From positions 1 to 42,780 of IMG/VR virus record IMGVR_UViG_3300024949_000020: 42,780 nt of DNA. One strand, written 5' to 3'. Made by a program: the position numbers and the translations under genes. Shown here one piece after another: positions 1 through 8,004 of this stretch (position 1 is its first letter; each line of letters begins with the position of its first letter). The notes below the pieces were generated by a model. The model was not told the DNA's origin. It saw nothing but the letters and a program-made list of their open reading frames with translations, and searched no databases. This stretch comes from a virus.

Positions 1-341
1 TCATCATCGTCTCGTCGATCGGCGGCCTGCGCGGCTCGCCCATCATCGGCGCCTACTGCATCAGCAAGGCCGCCGACATGCAGCTGGCGCGCAATCTGGC
101 GGTGGAACTGGGCCCGGACAATGTGCGGGTGAACTGCATCGCCCCGGGGCTGATCAAGACCGACTTCGCCAAGGCGCTGTGGGACAACCCCGACGCCCTG
201 GCCGCGCGCAATGCCGAGACCCCGCTGCGCCGCATCGGCGACCCCGACGAGATCGCCGGCGCCGCGGTCTACCTGGCCGCCCCGGCCAGCCGCTTCATGA
301 CCGGGCAGTCGCTGGTGATCGACGGCGGTGTGACGATCTGA
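1..341 (+). CDS. SDR-family oxidoreductase, 3' part (host gene)
   Basis: This is the C-terminal part of a host short-chain dehydrogenase/reductase, reading in frame from base 3; its start lies outside the window. The active-site pattern is visible as a serine pair (SSIG) followed by Y-C-I-S-K, the YxxxK catalytic motif. Next comes NVRVNCIAPG, the conserved segment after the active site, and the protein ends in the usual TGQSLVIDGG tail. These enzymes reduce or oxidise alcohols and ketones with NAD(P)H in the cytoplasm. The substrate cannot be read from this fragment. It lies outside the prophage. Confidence 0.93.
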   Translation, partial: IIVSSIGGLRGSPIIGAYCISKAADMQLARNLAVELGPDNVRVNCIAPGLIKTDFAKALWDNPDALAARNAETPLRRIGDPDEIAGAAVYLAAPASRFMTGQSLVIDGGVTI

Positions 342-485
342 GTGGCCGGCGTGCCGGGGCGGGCGGTTCATGCCCGTTTTCGGCGCGTTGCTGCCTTTGT
401 TGTGTTGGCTTGAGCAGACCTTCGTAGGTCTTGAGTCGTGCGCTTGGCCGAGGCCACCGGGTAACCGGCTGCCTCCATGTCCTCC

Positions 486-520
486 GGCTTCAGCCGGGGC
501 GGCTGAAGCCTCCCCCTTTA
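486..520 (+). terminator. Hairpin downstream of the SDR gene
   Basis: A perfect 11-bp inverted repeat (486..496 with 500..510) closes a GGG loop and is followed by TCCCCCTTTA. It lies about 145 bases after the dehydrogenase stop codon and could end its transcript. The T-run is short, so strength is uncertain. The rest of 342..629 shows no convincing gene. Confidence 0.45.
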
Positions 521-624
521 CTTACGGCATCCGGTCACCCGGCGCCCTCGGCCCCTCCACCATCACCGCCTGCGCAGGTTTTGGACCTGGGCATGCCGCG
601 GTGATGGCACAAGCGGCGGGGTGG

Positions 625-629
625 GTTGG
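625..629. repeat. Target-site duplication, left copy (GTTGG)
   Basis: GTTGG lies directly before the TGTGAAG left end and is matched by GTTGG directly after the CTTTACA right end. Mu-type transposition duplicates 5 bp of target. Confidence 0.8.
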
Positions 630-808
630 TGTGAAGAACCAGTTGGTCTGGGGTGAAGGCGGGAAGGGACGGGATGGGCCGGGAATGGCTGGGATGGCCC
701 AAAGAATCAACGACTTAGGGTAATCGGCCCCCAGAGTCCGCGCTCCACTTTGGCGCCACTTGGTCTGCGGGATGGCTAGCTGCGGCCGGCGGATGGTTTG
801 CCAGGGCT
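630..808. repeat. Left attachment end with transposase sites L1, L2, L3
   Basis: Three 22-bp segments resemble the right-end sites: L1 at 637..658, L2 at 754..775 and L3 at 787..808. L1 starts 7 bases from the end, the same distance as R1 on the right. The shared core is CCANNTGGTYTG. L2 matches R1 at 15 of 22 positions, L1 matches L2 at 14 and L3 matches R1 at 12. The spacing (one site at the tip, two more about 120 to 160 bases inside) resembles attL of phage Mu. L3 is the weakest. Confidence 0.7.
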
Positions 809-859
809 GCAAACCGCCTTCACACCTGGGAAGAAGCCCCCGGACTCGACCCCGAACCC

Positions 860-1008
860 CCGAACTGTCGCGCGCCGGAAGTGTTGCGGAAGTGGAGCGC
901 CGAAGTGTCGCGCCGCCCCCCGCCCCCGCTACCCCGCCCCTCCTATGAGGACCGCGCCCGACACCCGACCAGCCCGAAAACCGAACTGGCGCACCGAAGT
1001 GACGCGCC
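860..1008. repeat. Five copies of a 15-bp repeat CCGAASTGNCGCGCC
   Basis: Copies are seen at 860..874, 875..889 (diverged), 900..914, 981..995 and 994..1008, sharing CCGAA(G/C)TG followed by a CGC-rich half. They fill the noncoding stretch between the L sites and the methylase gene. No function is known to me. The rest of 809..1135 is GC-rich with no supported gene. Confidence 0.55.
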
Positions 1009-1135
1009 ACGCAACAGTTCCAGCCCGGAAATCGGCCCTCCAGATCGCGCCAGGATCAACGATCGCCACCCGCCCGGCACCCTGGCCCAACCCGGCCCGC
1101 TGCGGCGCTCCTGGGGCCCGTATTCCGGCCGACGA

Positions 1136-1912
1136 TCAGGACCAGTTCCTGATGATCAGCTCGCCGGTCGGTTTGCGCTTCGCGGTCTCGGCCGCCACCG
1201 TGTAGGTGATCGCCACCCGCTGCATCGTCAGCCCGGCAAAGGCCTCCCGCATCTCGGGCACGTCGTTCACCGTCACCACCGCCCGGCCCTTGATGCTGCG
1301 CATCAGCTCAGCCATCCGGGCGTACTGCGGCAGCCCGAAGTCCACCCCGTAGCCCTCGGTCCCCCAGTACGGCGGGTCCATGAAGAACAGGCTGTGCGCC
1401 CGGTCGTACTTGGCCACGCAGGCATCCCACGGCTGGTGCTCCACGAACACCCCGTTCAGCCGCAGGTGTACCTCGCTCAGGTCCTCCTCGATACGCAGCA
1501 GGTTCAGCCTGGCCGGCGTGGTGGTGGCCGTGCCGAAGGTGCGGCCCTGCACCTTGCCGCCGAAGCCCAGCTTCTGCAGGTAGAAGAACCGGGCGGCGCG
1601 CTGGATGTCGGTCAGCGTCTCGGGTGACGACAGCTTCGCCCACTCGTAGAGCTGCCGGCTCGACAACGCCCACTTGAACTGGCGCACGAACTCTTCGAGG
1701 TGGTGCTGCACCACCCGGTACAGGTTGACCAGGTCACCATTGATGTCGTTGAGCACCTCGACCTTGGTACGGTGCTCTCTGAAAAAGAACAGGGCCGCTG
1801 CGCCACAGAAGGGCTCGACGTAGCAGCTGTGCTCGCGGTCGGCGAGCAAGGGAAGGATCTTGTCTGCCAGGCGGCGTTTGCCACCTATCCAGGGGATCAT
1901 GGGTTGGGCCAT
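1136..1912 (-). CDS. D12-class DNA N6-adenine methyltransferase
   Basis: This 258-aa protein transfers a methyl group from S-adenosylmethionine to adenine N6 in DNA. Residues 7-13 (PWIGGKR) and 33-40 (EPFCGAAA) form the N-terminal and AdoMet-binding motifs. NDIN follows at 55-58, the catalytic DPPY motif is at 179-182 (with YWGTEGYG after it), and the C-terminal TGELIIRN is typical of Dam-like enzymes. It is the last gene of the left late arm, next to the prophage end. As a phage gene it probably modifies the phage's own DNA against restriction, a role that mom plays in Mu. The recognition sequence cannot be told from the protein alone. Confidence 0.9.
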   Translation of the reverse strand: MAQPMIPWIGGKRRLADKILPLLADREHSCYVEPFCGAAALFFFREHRTKVEVLNDINGDLVNLYRVVQHHLEEFVRQFKWALSSRQLYEWAKLSSPETLTDIQRAARFFYLQKLGFGGKVQGRTFGTATTTPARLNLLRIEEDLSEVHLRLNGVFVEHQPWDACVAKYDRAHSLFFMDPPYWGTEGYGVDFGLPQYARMAELMRSIKGRAVVTVNDVPEMREAFAGLTMQRVAITYTVAAETAKRKPTGELIIRNWS

Positions 1913-2005
1913 TGCGGACTCGCTTCGTTGATACTTGCCCCGCCTCCCGGGAGGTGTCAGGGCCTTGGCTGAGTCGCAGGCTTGCTCTGCGGTGAGGTGA
2001 CCGGC

Positions 2006-2025
2006 GGGGGTGTTGACGCACCCCC
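2006..2025 (-). other. Hairpin between gpG and the methylase gene
   Basis: A perfect 7-bp stem (2006..2012 with 2019..2025) closes a 6-base loop, TTGACG. No T-run follows on the minus strand, so it is more likely an attenuator or mRNA-stability element than a strong terminator. A 12-bp palindrome, CCTCCCGGGAGG, lies further down at 1943..1954. Confidence 0.4.
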
Positions 2026-2085
2026 ATCGGTCGCCCTGTTCTACGGTTCAGGCGGCGGCATCCTCCTGGTGCTTACTGTTCGCGC

Positions 2086-2685
2086 TCATGCCCCCCACCG
2101 CGCCTGCAGGAATCGCTCGATCACACCGATCAACTCCACACGGTCTGCCGCGCTCGCACCCAGGAACGGCCGCGCCGGCATCGTCACCTGGCGCCGCAGC
2201 AGGTACTGCGTCACGCCCTTGCCGTCGACCAGGATGAACTGGCCTTTCAGCGTCTGCGCCACGTGCAGACCGGCCATGTTGCGCGGGCTGCCAGCGGCGC
2301 GTGCCGCCGGCGTCACCGGGATGCTCAGGAACGGGCCGCTCTTGGCCCGGATCACGCCGCCGAACTGGTGGATCGCCGCATAGGCCACGTTGGTGCCCAC
2401 CGCCACGCTGCTGTTGGTGGCCTCGAAGGTCACGCTGTTGCGCAGCCGGCGCGTCAGGCTCAGCGTCTGTCCGCCTTCATGCTTTGCGCGGAAGCTCTTC
2501 TCCCACTGCTGGCCGTCCGGCCCGATGGTGCTGCGGAATCGCAGCTGCGTGGCCGTCTTCAGCACCCGACCCATGCCCTGCATCGCCGGCAGCATGCTGC
2601 CGCCCAACGGCAGGCCCAGCCGCAGCCGCTCCAGCGCCGTGCGCACCCCCGAGTCCTCGATCTTGATGCTCGCGTCACCGGCCAT
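2086..2685 (-). CDS. Phage virion morphogenesis protein (Mu gpG-like)
   Basis: A 199-aa protein of the Mu G / phage tail-completion family, thought to act at the head-tail joining stage. The central region (FGGVIRAKSG and the C-terminal PARPFLGAS) matches the family pattern in which an ATG-xHQFGG segment is followed by PARPFLG. The start at 2685 has an AGGAG ribosome site and is preferred over an upstream in-frame ATG. It overlaps the end of the gpF-like gene, so the two are translationally coupled. In Mu this gene sits next to protease I; here the neighbour is a methylase, which marks one edge of the inferred inversion. Confidence 0.85.
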   Translation of the reverse strand: MAGDASIKIEDSGVRTALERLRLGLPLGGSMLPAMQGMGRVLKTATQLRFRSTIGPDGQQWEKSFRAKHEGGQTLSLTRRLRNSVTFEATNSSVAVGTNVAYAAIHQFGGVIRAKSGPFLSIPVTPAARAAGSPRNMAGLHVAQTLKGQFILVDGKGVTQYLLRRQVTMPARPFLGASAADRVELIGVIERFLQARWGA

Positions 2686-3439
2686 CGCGGAACTCCTGTT
2701 GCTTGGCCGCCAGCTGCTCGCGCAGCAGCTCCACCCGGCTCGATCCCGGCGCATAGGCCCAGCCCGCCCCAACGCCCTTGGGCACCTGCTCCACCTCGCC
2801 GGTGCGCGGGTTCACCCAGTCGCGCATCTGCACCGGCGGCGCCGTGTCCGGGCCGTCCTTGCCCACCTGGTCGGCGCTCAGCTGGATCACACCGCAGCGG
2901 CAGCCCCAGTCGTTGGGCGGGTAGTGCGTCTGCCACCACGGGTCATCCGCCCGCAGCACCAGGCCATCCCACGCCGCATGCTCGGGCCGCGTCTGGGCGT
3001 CGTTGACCGCGTCGTACATCAGGAACGGCGCGTCCTTCTCGGTCTGCTGGATCTGGGTCCAATGCCCCGCCGCATAGGCCGTCTGCATATTGGTCTCGAA
3101 GATCACCCGCAGCCGGCGCGGGCTACCCAGCTGCACCAGGCTCGTCTCGCCCGTGGCCGGGTCGGTCATCTCCGCCCGGCCCCACCAGCCGGCCTCCACC
3201 AGGCGCGGCTTCAGCGCCTCGCGGAACTGGTCCAGCGTCTGCCCGTCGCTGATCGCCTTGTCCACCGCTGCGCGCACGTCCTTCAGCAGGTCCACCTGCA
3301 TCATCTTGGCCACCGTGAAGGCCTCGTCGTGCTGGTACTGCCACACGTCCTGCCAGGCGAAGCTGGTCGCGTAGCCCTTGCCCTTGAAGAACTCCAGGGC
3401 CTTGCGCGGGGCGAGGTCAAAGCGGGCTTCAGCGGGCAC
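2675..3439 (-). CDS. Minor head protein (Mu gpF-like, SPP1 gp7 family)
   Basis: A 254-aa minor capsid protein thought to sit near the portal and take part in head assembly or DNA injection. The segment RVIFETNMQTAYAAG (about 111-125) and the C-terminal PPNDWGCRCG (about 174-183), with a Cys-x-Cys pair, are typical of the family. I chose the GTG at 3439, which overlaps the stop of the upstream gene; the reading frame stays open further upstream to 3496. It overlaps the gpG-like gene by 11 bases. Confidence 0.85.
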   Translation of the reverse strand: MPAEARFDLAPRKALEFFKGKGYATSFAWQDVWQYQHDEAFTVAKMMQVDLLKDVRAAVDKAISDGQTLDQFREALKPRLVEAGWWGRAEMTDPATGETSLVQLGSPRRLRVIFETNMQTAYAAGHWTQIQQTEKDAPFLMYDAVNDAQTRPEHAAWDGLVLRADDPWWQTHYPPNDWGCRCGVIQLSADQVGKDGPDTAPPVQMRDWVNPRTGEVEQVPKGVGAGWAYAPGSSRVELLREQLAAKQQEFRDGR

Positions 3440-3977
3440 GGTGCATCGCCTCGTCGACCGCTTCCAGCGTGAAGGGCTGCAGCCGGCAGTCGGCACGCAG
3501 CATCAGCGGGTGCGCCGGATAGCCACTGCGCGTGATCTGCAGGCACCACGGCGTGTACCCGTTCCGCCACAGCATCGGCATCACATCCTGCACTCGGCGC
3601 TCAACCCGAAGGTGTGACGCGTGTGCACCCCATGCCACGCAGACCTTGTGGGACCAGCGCACGGCGGACTCGATCACCGCATCGTTCTGCGGTCCCACCG
3701 GGCAGCCGACCCTTTTCAGGTCGGCCGGATACGTGGTACGGAAGGCGAACAGGTTCACAACTTGCATCGCTTCGTAGGCATGTGCCTTGGCAAATGCGAT
3801 GCAACGCCGGATCGTCGGATCGTCCACGTCGGCGTCTGCCGTGCTCGGGTTGAGCATCACGAACAGCAGCGGCCTGGTGCCGCCGTCTCCAGCCCAGCGG
3901 CGCGACAGCAGGTAGCGGAACTGGCCGCATTCGCTGATCAAGGCACCCCTCTTCATGGCATGCAGCTGTGCAATCAT
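3429..3977 (-). CDS. DUF1643 family protein (accessory gene)
   Basis: This 182-aa protein shows the signature of the DUF1643 family: LNPSTAD (42-48), DPTIRRC (53-59), NLFAFRTT (75-82) and GPQND (95-99). The family's biochemical function is not established. It sits between the portal and gpF genes, where Mu has no extra gene, so it is probably an accessory (moron) gene. It overlaps the gpF-like gene by 11 bases. Local GC content is lower than in its neighbours, in line with separate acquisition. Confidence 0.85.
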   Translation of the reverse strand: MIAQLHAMKRGALISECGQFRYLLSRRWAGDGGTRPLLFVMLNPSTADADVDDPTIRRCIAFAKAHAYEAMQVVNLFAFRTTYPADLKRVGCPVGPQNDAVIESAVRWSHKVCVAWGAHASHLRVERRVQDVMPMLWRNGYTPWCLQITRSGYPAHPLMLRADCRLQPFTLEAVDEAMHRAR

Positions 3978-4005
3978 TTAGAAACTACCACTGCTGGAGC
4001 ACACC

Positions 4006-4209
4006 TTGAATGAAGAGCACAAAGCCAACTCCCCATCTTCCAAAGTTGAACCTGAAATCTGGGCAGACCAAGTGGCCAAAAATGGACGGTGGTTTTGGCG
4101 CATCAGCGTCAACGGGATTTATCGCGAAGACCAAGACGGCAGCCCGACAAAGGCGATGGCACTCGCACGTGGAACAGAAGAAGCCAAGAAGCTGGCTTCA
4201 GGTGCCTGA
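4006..4209 (+). CDS. Small hypothetical protein on the opposite strand
   Basis: A 67-aa protein, mostly charged and polar, with the motif NGRWFWRISVNG near residue 26. The TTG at 4006 has GGAG about 8 bases upstream. An overlapping ATG at 4010 opens a different frame, which looks less protein-like. It is the only plus-strand gene in the left half and lies convergent to the gp49-like gene, with 12 bases of overlap. Its DNA is clearly AT-richer than the surroundings. With its neighbours it forms an inserted accessory block. I recognise no function. Confidence 0.6.
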   Translation: MNEEHKANSPSSKVEPEIWADQVAKNGRWFWRISVNGIYREDQDGSPTKAMALARGTEEAKKLASGA

Positions 4210-4578
4210 CGCGGAACTGAGCCGCTCGCGCAACGCATAGCCCATCAGCGGCCAGATCTTCTGCACCGCGTTGGCGCGTGCGATCTTGCGGCCGATCTCG
4301 GCATCGAAGTTCTCGGGCGACACACAGGCCGACTCGCCGGTGACGGTGAAGCCGTTCTTGAGCACCAGCACGCAAATCGTCAGCAGGTTCAGCGGGATGC
4401 TGGCTTGCTCCGTTTCGGTGGTCGGTTTGAACATCGTTTGAGTGCCATCCACACCCAGGCAATCCGCCGGGGTGAAGTAATGCTCAAGCACGATGTTCGC
4501 CTCGACGTCCTCCGGCAACACACGCGCCGCCGTCTTGCCCTTGGCCTGGATCTCGGCCTCGATCTGTTCATCGTTCAT
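4198..4578 (-). CDS. Gp49-family phage protein
   Basis: A 126-aa protein matching the phage Gp49-like family. The core is LTICVLVLKNGFTVTGESAC (66-85), followed by ENFDAEIGRKIA (89-100) and IWPLMGYALRERL (108-120). The family is common in phages and prophages, but its role is unknown. It follows the portal gene with only 3 bases between, and AAGGGG serves as ribosome site, so it is co-transcribed with the portal gene. Confidence 0.8.
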   Translation of the reverse strand: MNDEQIEAEIQAKGKTAARVLPEDVEANIVLEHYFTPADCLGVDGTQTMFKPTTETEQASIPLNLLTICVLVLKNGFTVTGESACVSPENFDAEIGRKIARANAVQKIWPLMGYALRERLSSASGT

Positions 4579-4581
4579 CGG

Positions 4582-6213
4582 TCACCCCTTGAAGGCTTGC
4601 TTGATCCGGGACAGCAGCCCCGGCTTCTTCGGCGCCAGCCCACGCCCCATCACATTGGCTGCGAAGGTGGCTTGCGCAATGCGCTGCACCACCTCCGGGT
4701 CAGGCTTCGCATCCAGCAGCGTGGCCAGCCGCTCGCGGAACTGCACCAGGTCGCCGCCACTGGCCTCGGCCAGCGCCAGCACGTCCTCCACCGGCTTGCG
4801 CACCAGGGCCTGCCACTCACCGGCCAGCACATCGGCGCCGGCCGTGATCGCGTCCTGCCGCGCCTTCGTGAAGGCCCGCTGCTGCCCCGCCTTGCCCAGC
4901 GGCGCACCGTCGGCAAAGCGCACGGTGTCGGTCTGCGGGTCAGCTGGGTCATCAGCCGTGTTGCCCTGCGTGTCGACCGGCAGTGCAGCGTCCTGCGGCT
5001 GTGGCACTGGCAGGCCGGCAGCTGGCGGCGCGGCCGGCGGCGCCTTGCGCGTCCAGCCCTCGCCGTAGGTCTCCAGCATGTAGGCGTCGGTCGGCTCCCA
5101 GCCCAGCTCGCCCAGCGTCTTGTCCCGCGTGGCGCGCGCCGCCAGGTCTTCGGGCACCTCGAAGTCGTGCTCCACCTTGGGCAGGCCGGCGCCCGGCATG
5201 TTGAACTCGACGATCCAGCGCACCAGCGTGTCGTTCAGCGTCTCGTCCAGCTCGTCGCCATCGTCCTTGGCCACCTCCAGCCGCACGTCGTTCTGCACGC
5301 TGGCCTGGTTGCTGCCCAGGCCGCTGCTGGCGGCCGTGGTGCTCATGGTCTCGCCCAGCACCGCCTTGCTCATCTGCTCGTCCATGTACCGGACCAGCTT
5401 CTCGTAGGTGTCCACGCTGCCGCTGCGGCTGGCTTCGAGCAGCTCGATCACCATGCCCTCGGGCACGATCACGCCCGCGTCCTGGGCAATCTTTCCCAGC
5501 GCCTGCAGCAACTTGGCCTGCTCCGGCTTGCCCGAGCCGGCCGGGTACTTGCCCACCGCCGTCGGGCTGCCGAACTTGTCGGCAAAGGTCAGCCAAAAGG
5601 TGATCGTGTTGCGCTTGAAGAACACCGGCCAGAACAACATGCCGCCCACGCCGCTGCCGTAGGGGCTGTCATCGTCCGCGCCGCGCCGGTGCACCACGAA
5701 CTTGCGCGCGGGCATGGCCTCGCCCTGCAGCATGTGCTCCCTGGTCAGCAGCCGCAGCTCGTCGTCCAGGCCGAACACGAAGCGCCGCGGGTCACGGGCG
5801 ATCAGCCGCGCCGGCAGCACCAGCCCATCGCGGATCTCCCACATCACCTCGCTGACCGCAAAACCCTTCAGCGTTGCCTCCAGCAGCCGCTTGCACACGT
5901 GGTTGAAGCGCAGGTGCTTCAGCGCCATCTCCACCAGCTCGGCCGCCTTCTTGTCCACCCGCTTGTCGCTGGCCGGCTCCACCGACCAGGCGCGCGAGGT
6001 CACCGCCAGCTTGCGCTTGGCCAGCACCGCACCGGCATGGCTGTCGCGCTTGAGCTCCTCGTAGATCTTCAGGCCCTTGGCGCCGCCGCGGGCCTTGAGC
6101 GTCTCGTCCTCGTTGAACTGCACACCGCCATAGAACACCCGGTGGATGTCCCGCGTGATGCTGGCGATCTCTTGCTGGATGGGCTGGCCGTGCTGGTCCA
6201 GGATGTCGGCCAT
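4582..6213 (-). CDS. Portal protein (Mu gp29-like, DUF935)
   Basis: A 543-aa protein of the DUF935/Mu gp29 portal family, close in size to Mu gp29. The N-terminus reads MADILDQHGQPI, followed by segments typical of the family such as SRAWSVEP, GFAVSEVMWE and GMVIELLEA. The portal forms the ring through which DNA enters the head and to which the tail attaches. The C-terminal 100 or so residues are Pro- and Gln-rich, then helical. It starts 1 base after the terminase stop codon, and portal and terminase are expected to work together in packaging. Confidence 0.92.
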   Translation of the reverse strand: MADILDQHGQPIQQEIASITRDIHRVFYGGVQFNEDETLKARGGAKGLKIYEELKRDSHAGAVLAKRKLAVTSRAWSVEPASDKRVDKKAAELVEMALKHLRFNHVCKRLLEATLKGFAVSEVMWEIRDGLVLPARLIARDPRRFVFGLDDELRLLTREHMLQGEAMPARKFVVHRRGADDDSPYGSGVGGMLFWPVFFKRNTITFWLTFADKFGSPTAVGKYPAGSGKPEQAKLLQALGKIAQDAGVIVPEGMVIELLEASRSGSVDTYEKLVRYMDEQMSKAVLGETMSTTAASSGLGSNQASVQNDVRLEVAKDDGDELDETLNDTLVRWIVEFNMPGAGLPKVEHDFEVPEDLAARATRDKTLGELGWEPTDAYMLETYGEGWTRKAPPAAPPAAGLPVPQPQDAALPVDTQGNTADDPADPQTDTVRFADGAPLGKAGQQRAFTKARQDAITAGADVLAGEWQALVRKPVEDVLALAEASGGDLVQFRERLATLLDAKPDPEVVQRIAQATFAANVMGRGLAPKKPGLLSRIKQAFKG

Positions 6214-6214
6214 G

Positions 6215-7735
6215 TCAGGCTCCGATGTAGTCGCTCAGGTCGCTGCTGATGCGCTCGACGCCCAGCGCCTCGAACTCGATGGGCGACACCTCCGCCCGGC
6301 TCGCCGCATAGGCCAACAGCAGGGCCACGCCGGCATCGCCGTGGCGCTTGGCACCGTCGGCGCCGGTGGTGCGGCGGTCGGGGATGCGCGGCACACCCTT
6401 CATCACCTCGAACGCGCGCAGGTCGTTCAATGTGTCCGCGTCGCGCGGCAGCTCGATGGTGGCGTCTTCGAACGCCGCCTTGAACGGCGCCGTGTTGTCC
6501 CGGTACCAGCCCTCGCTGAGCATCACCTGCTCGATGCGCGCGCTGCCATAGCGCTGCATCGCCACCTCGGCCAGGTACTGGCCATTGCCCCGCGCGTCGA
6601 ACTTGCCGTGCATGAAGCGCGGCAGCCGGTCCAGCAGGTAGAAGGCGATCTGCTCCTGCTGCTTGAAGGGCACGTTGCGCAGCTCCACCGTGAACGGGAT
6701 CTTGCGCATCAGCTGCTGCGTCACCTGCACCGGCACGTTCACCGTCAGGTCGCCGCTGCGGCCGAAGTCGCTGCCGAAGTAGCTCTGCAGCCGTGGGTCC
6801 AGCTTGGCCAACTCGGGCGCCAGGTGCTCGTCGATCCAGTCCTGGCAGTCGGCCCTGCGGATGTGCTCGGGCAGCGTCTCGAAGCCCGGCTTGCATTCCC
6901 AGCGCAGCACCGCCGCCGCCACCATGCGGCTCTCGATCAGCGTGCGGCTCAGCCAGGCGCCGCCGCTGTTGGCCGGGATGCAGTCCAGCTCCTCGGCCGC
7001 GCCGGCGCCGTAGAAGCTGTACACCCCATCCACCCAGTCCAGCTCGTCGGCTGGCGACCACGGCTTGTCCAGCCGCAGGCACACCCGCTTGAACAGGCCT
7101 TCAGCCACCGCCTGGCGGAACGGGATGTGGTGCAGCGTGCCGGCCCGCTTGCCGGCGGCGATGTCGGTCTTCAGCTCATTGAACGGGTTTTCGGTGCCGT
7201 TGTGCGTGCTGATCACGCGCACCTTGCCGCCCCAGATCAGCATGGCCATCGCTGCCTTCAGCAGCTCGCTCAGCTTCTCGTGGAAGGCTGCCTCGTCGAT
7301 GACGATGATCCCCTGCCGGCCGCGCAGGTTGCTGGGCCGGCTGCTCAGCGCCACCACCCGGAAGCCCGAGCCCGGGAACCGGATGGTGAAGGTCTTGATG
7401 TGCTTGTCTTCCTCGTCCTCGTCCCAGAACCCCTGTTCGATCTCATCCGCCGCACGGTTGAAGGCCTTGGCCCACATCGCGCACGCCTGGATGTACTCGA
7501 TGGTCATGTCCTGGTTGTAGGCGATGTAGTAGACGTTCTGCCCACCCGCCTGGCGGCTGCTGCTGGCCGTCAGCACATCGTCGGCCGCCTCGGCCCAGGT
7601 CAGGCCGGTCCGGCGGCTCTTCTCGGCCATCTTGAACGGGCTCGGGTCGGCGATCCACCGCTGCTGGTACGGCAGCAGCACGGCCGGCGCATCAACGCCG
7701 GCCGTGTTGGGCAGGTCGACGGCCAGGTCGCTCAT
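6215..7735 (-). CDS. Terminase large subunit (Mu gp28-like)
   Basis: A 506-aa DNA-packaging ATPase and nuclease. EKSRRTGLTW (38-47) is the deviant Walker A segment of the Mu gp28 type, and IIVIDEAA (143-150) is Walker B with the catalytic glutamate. STHNGTENPF follows as the coupling motif, and SYFGSDFGRSGD (318-329) provides the first acidic residue of the nuclease fold. The start at 7735 overlaps the stop of the upstream gene as ATGA; a longer in-frame version is a read-through of another gene's frame. It cuts phage-host junctions and fills heads by a headful mechanism in Mu relatives. Confidence 0.93.
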   Translation of the reverse strand: MSDLAVDLPNTAGVDAPAVLLPYQQRWIADPSPFKMAEKSRRTGLTWAEAADDVLTASSSRQAGGQNVYYIAYNQDMTIEYIQACAMWAKAFNRAADEIEQGFWDEDEEDKHIKTFTIRFPGSGFRVVALSSRPSNLRGRQGIIVIDEAAFHEKLSELLKAAMAMLIWGGKVRVISTHNGTENPFNELKTDIAAGKRAGTLHHIPFRQAVAEGLFKRVCLRLDKPWSPADELDWVDGVYSFYGAGAAEELDCIPANSGGAWLSRTLIESRMVAAAVLRWECKPGFETLPEHIRRADCQDWIDEHLAPELAKLDPRLQSYFGSDFGRSGDLTVNVPVQVTQQLMRKIPFTVELRNVPFKQQEQIAFYLLDRLPRFMHGKFDARGNGQYLAEVAMQRYGSARIEQVMLSEGWYRDNTAPFKAAFEDATIELPRDADTLNDLRAFEVMKGVPRIPDRRTTGADGAKRHGDAGVALLLAYAASRAEVSPIEFEALGVERISSDLSDYIGA

Positions 7736-7995
7736 GCGCGCGGCGGCCAGTAGGCGGCGATCGCACCCGAATTGCCGAAGCACGCCGCCCGCGCCTGCTC
7801 GACATCGTCGTACAGCATCACGCTGCCGCGGTTCACCGGCGGCGCACAGTCGGGGAAGATCGTCAGGTTCACGCCCACCGGGCCATCGGCCGTGCTGCGG
7901 TCGCTCCACGCCCGGGTGATCACGGCGGGCTGCTCGGTGGTGCCGTTGCTACTGAAGTTGTGCACGATCACCGTGCGCCCGATGGTTGCCTTCAA
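7732..7995 (-). CDS. Conserved small phage protein
   Basis: An 87-aa protein with the pattern IGRTVIVHN...QPAVITRAWS...VNLTIFPD seen in a widespread family of small phage proteins, probably a compact beta fold. The start is TTG at 7995, preceded by AGGAG at 6 bases. It lies between the small and large terminase genes and overlaps the large subunit by 4 bases. Function unknown. Confidence 0.7.
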   Translation of the reverse strand: MKATIGRTVIVHNFSSNGTTEQPAVITRAWSDRSTADGPVGVNLTIFPDCAPPVNRGSVMLYDDVEQARAACFGNSGAIAAYWPPRA

Positions 7996-8004
7996 GGCCT
8001 TCTC

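Noticed and set aside
522-1010. 162-aa minus-strand open frame at the left end
   Set aside because: It crosses the phage-host junction and the transposase sites, and has low-complexity Arg/Gly/Pro content.
881-1627. 248-aa plus-strand open frame
   Set aside because: The second half is antisense to the methylase gene and the first half is GC-rich repeat DNA.
2050-2089. 13-codon open frame starting at the gpG stop (ATGA overlap)
   Set aside because: Too short to support as a gene, although the overlap start is of the coupling type.
4405-6249. 614-aa plus-strand open frame opposite the portal gene
   Set aside because: It lies antisense to a well-supported portal gene, is rich in His/Arg/Leu/Gln without motifs, and is the typical shadow of a high-GC gene.
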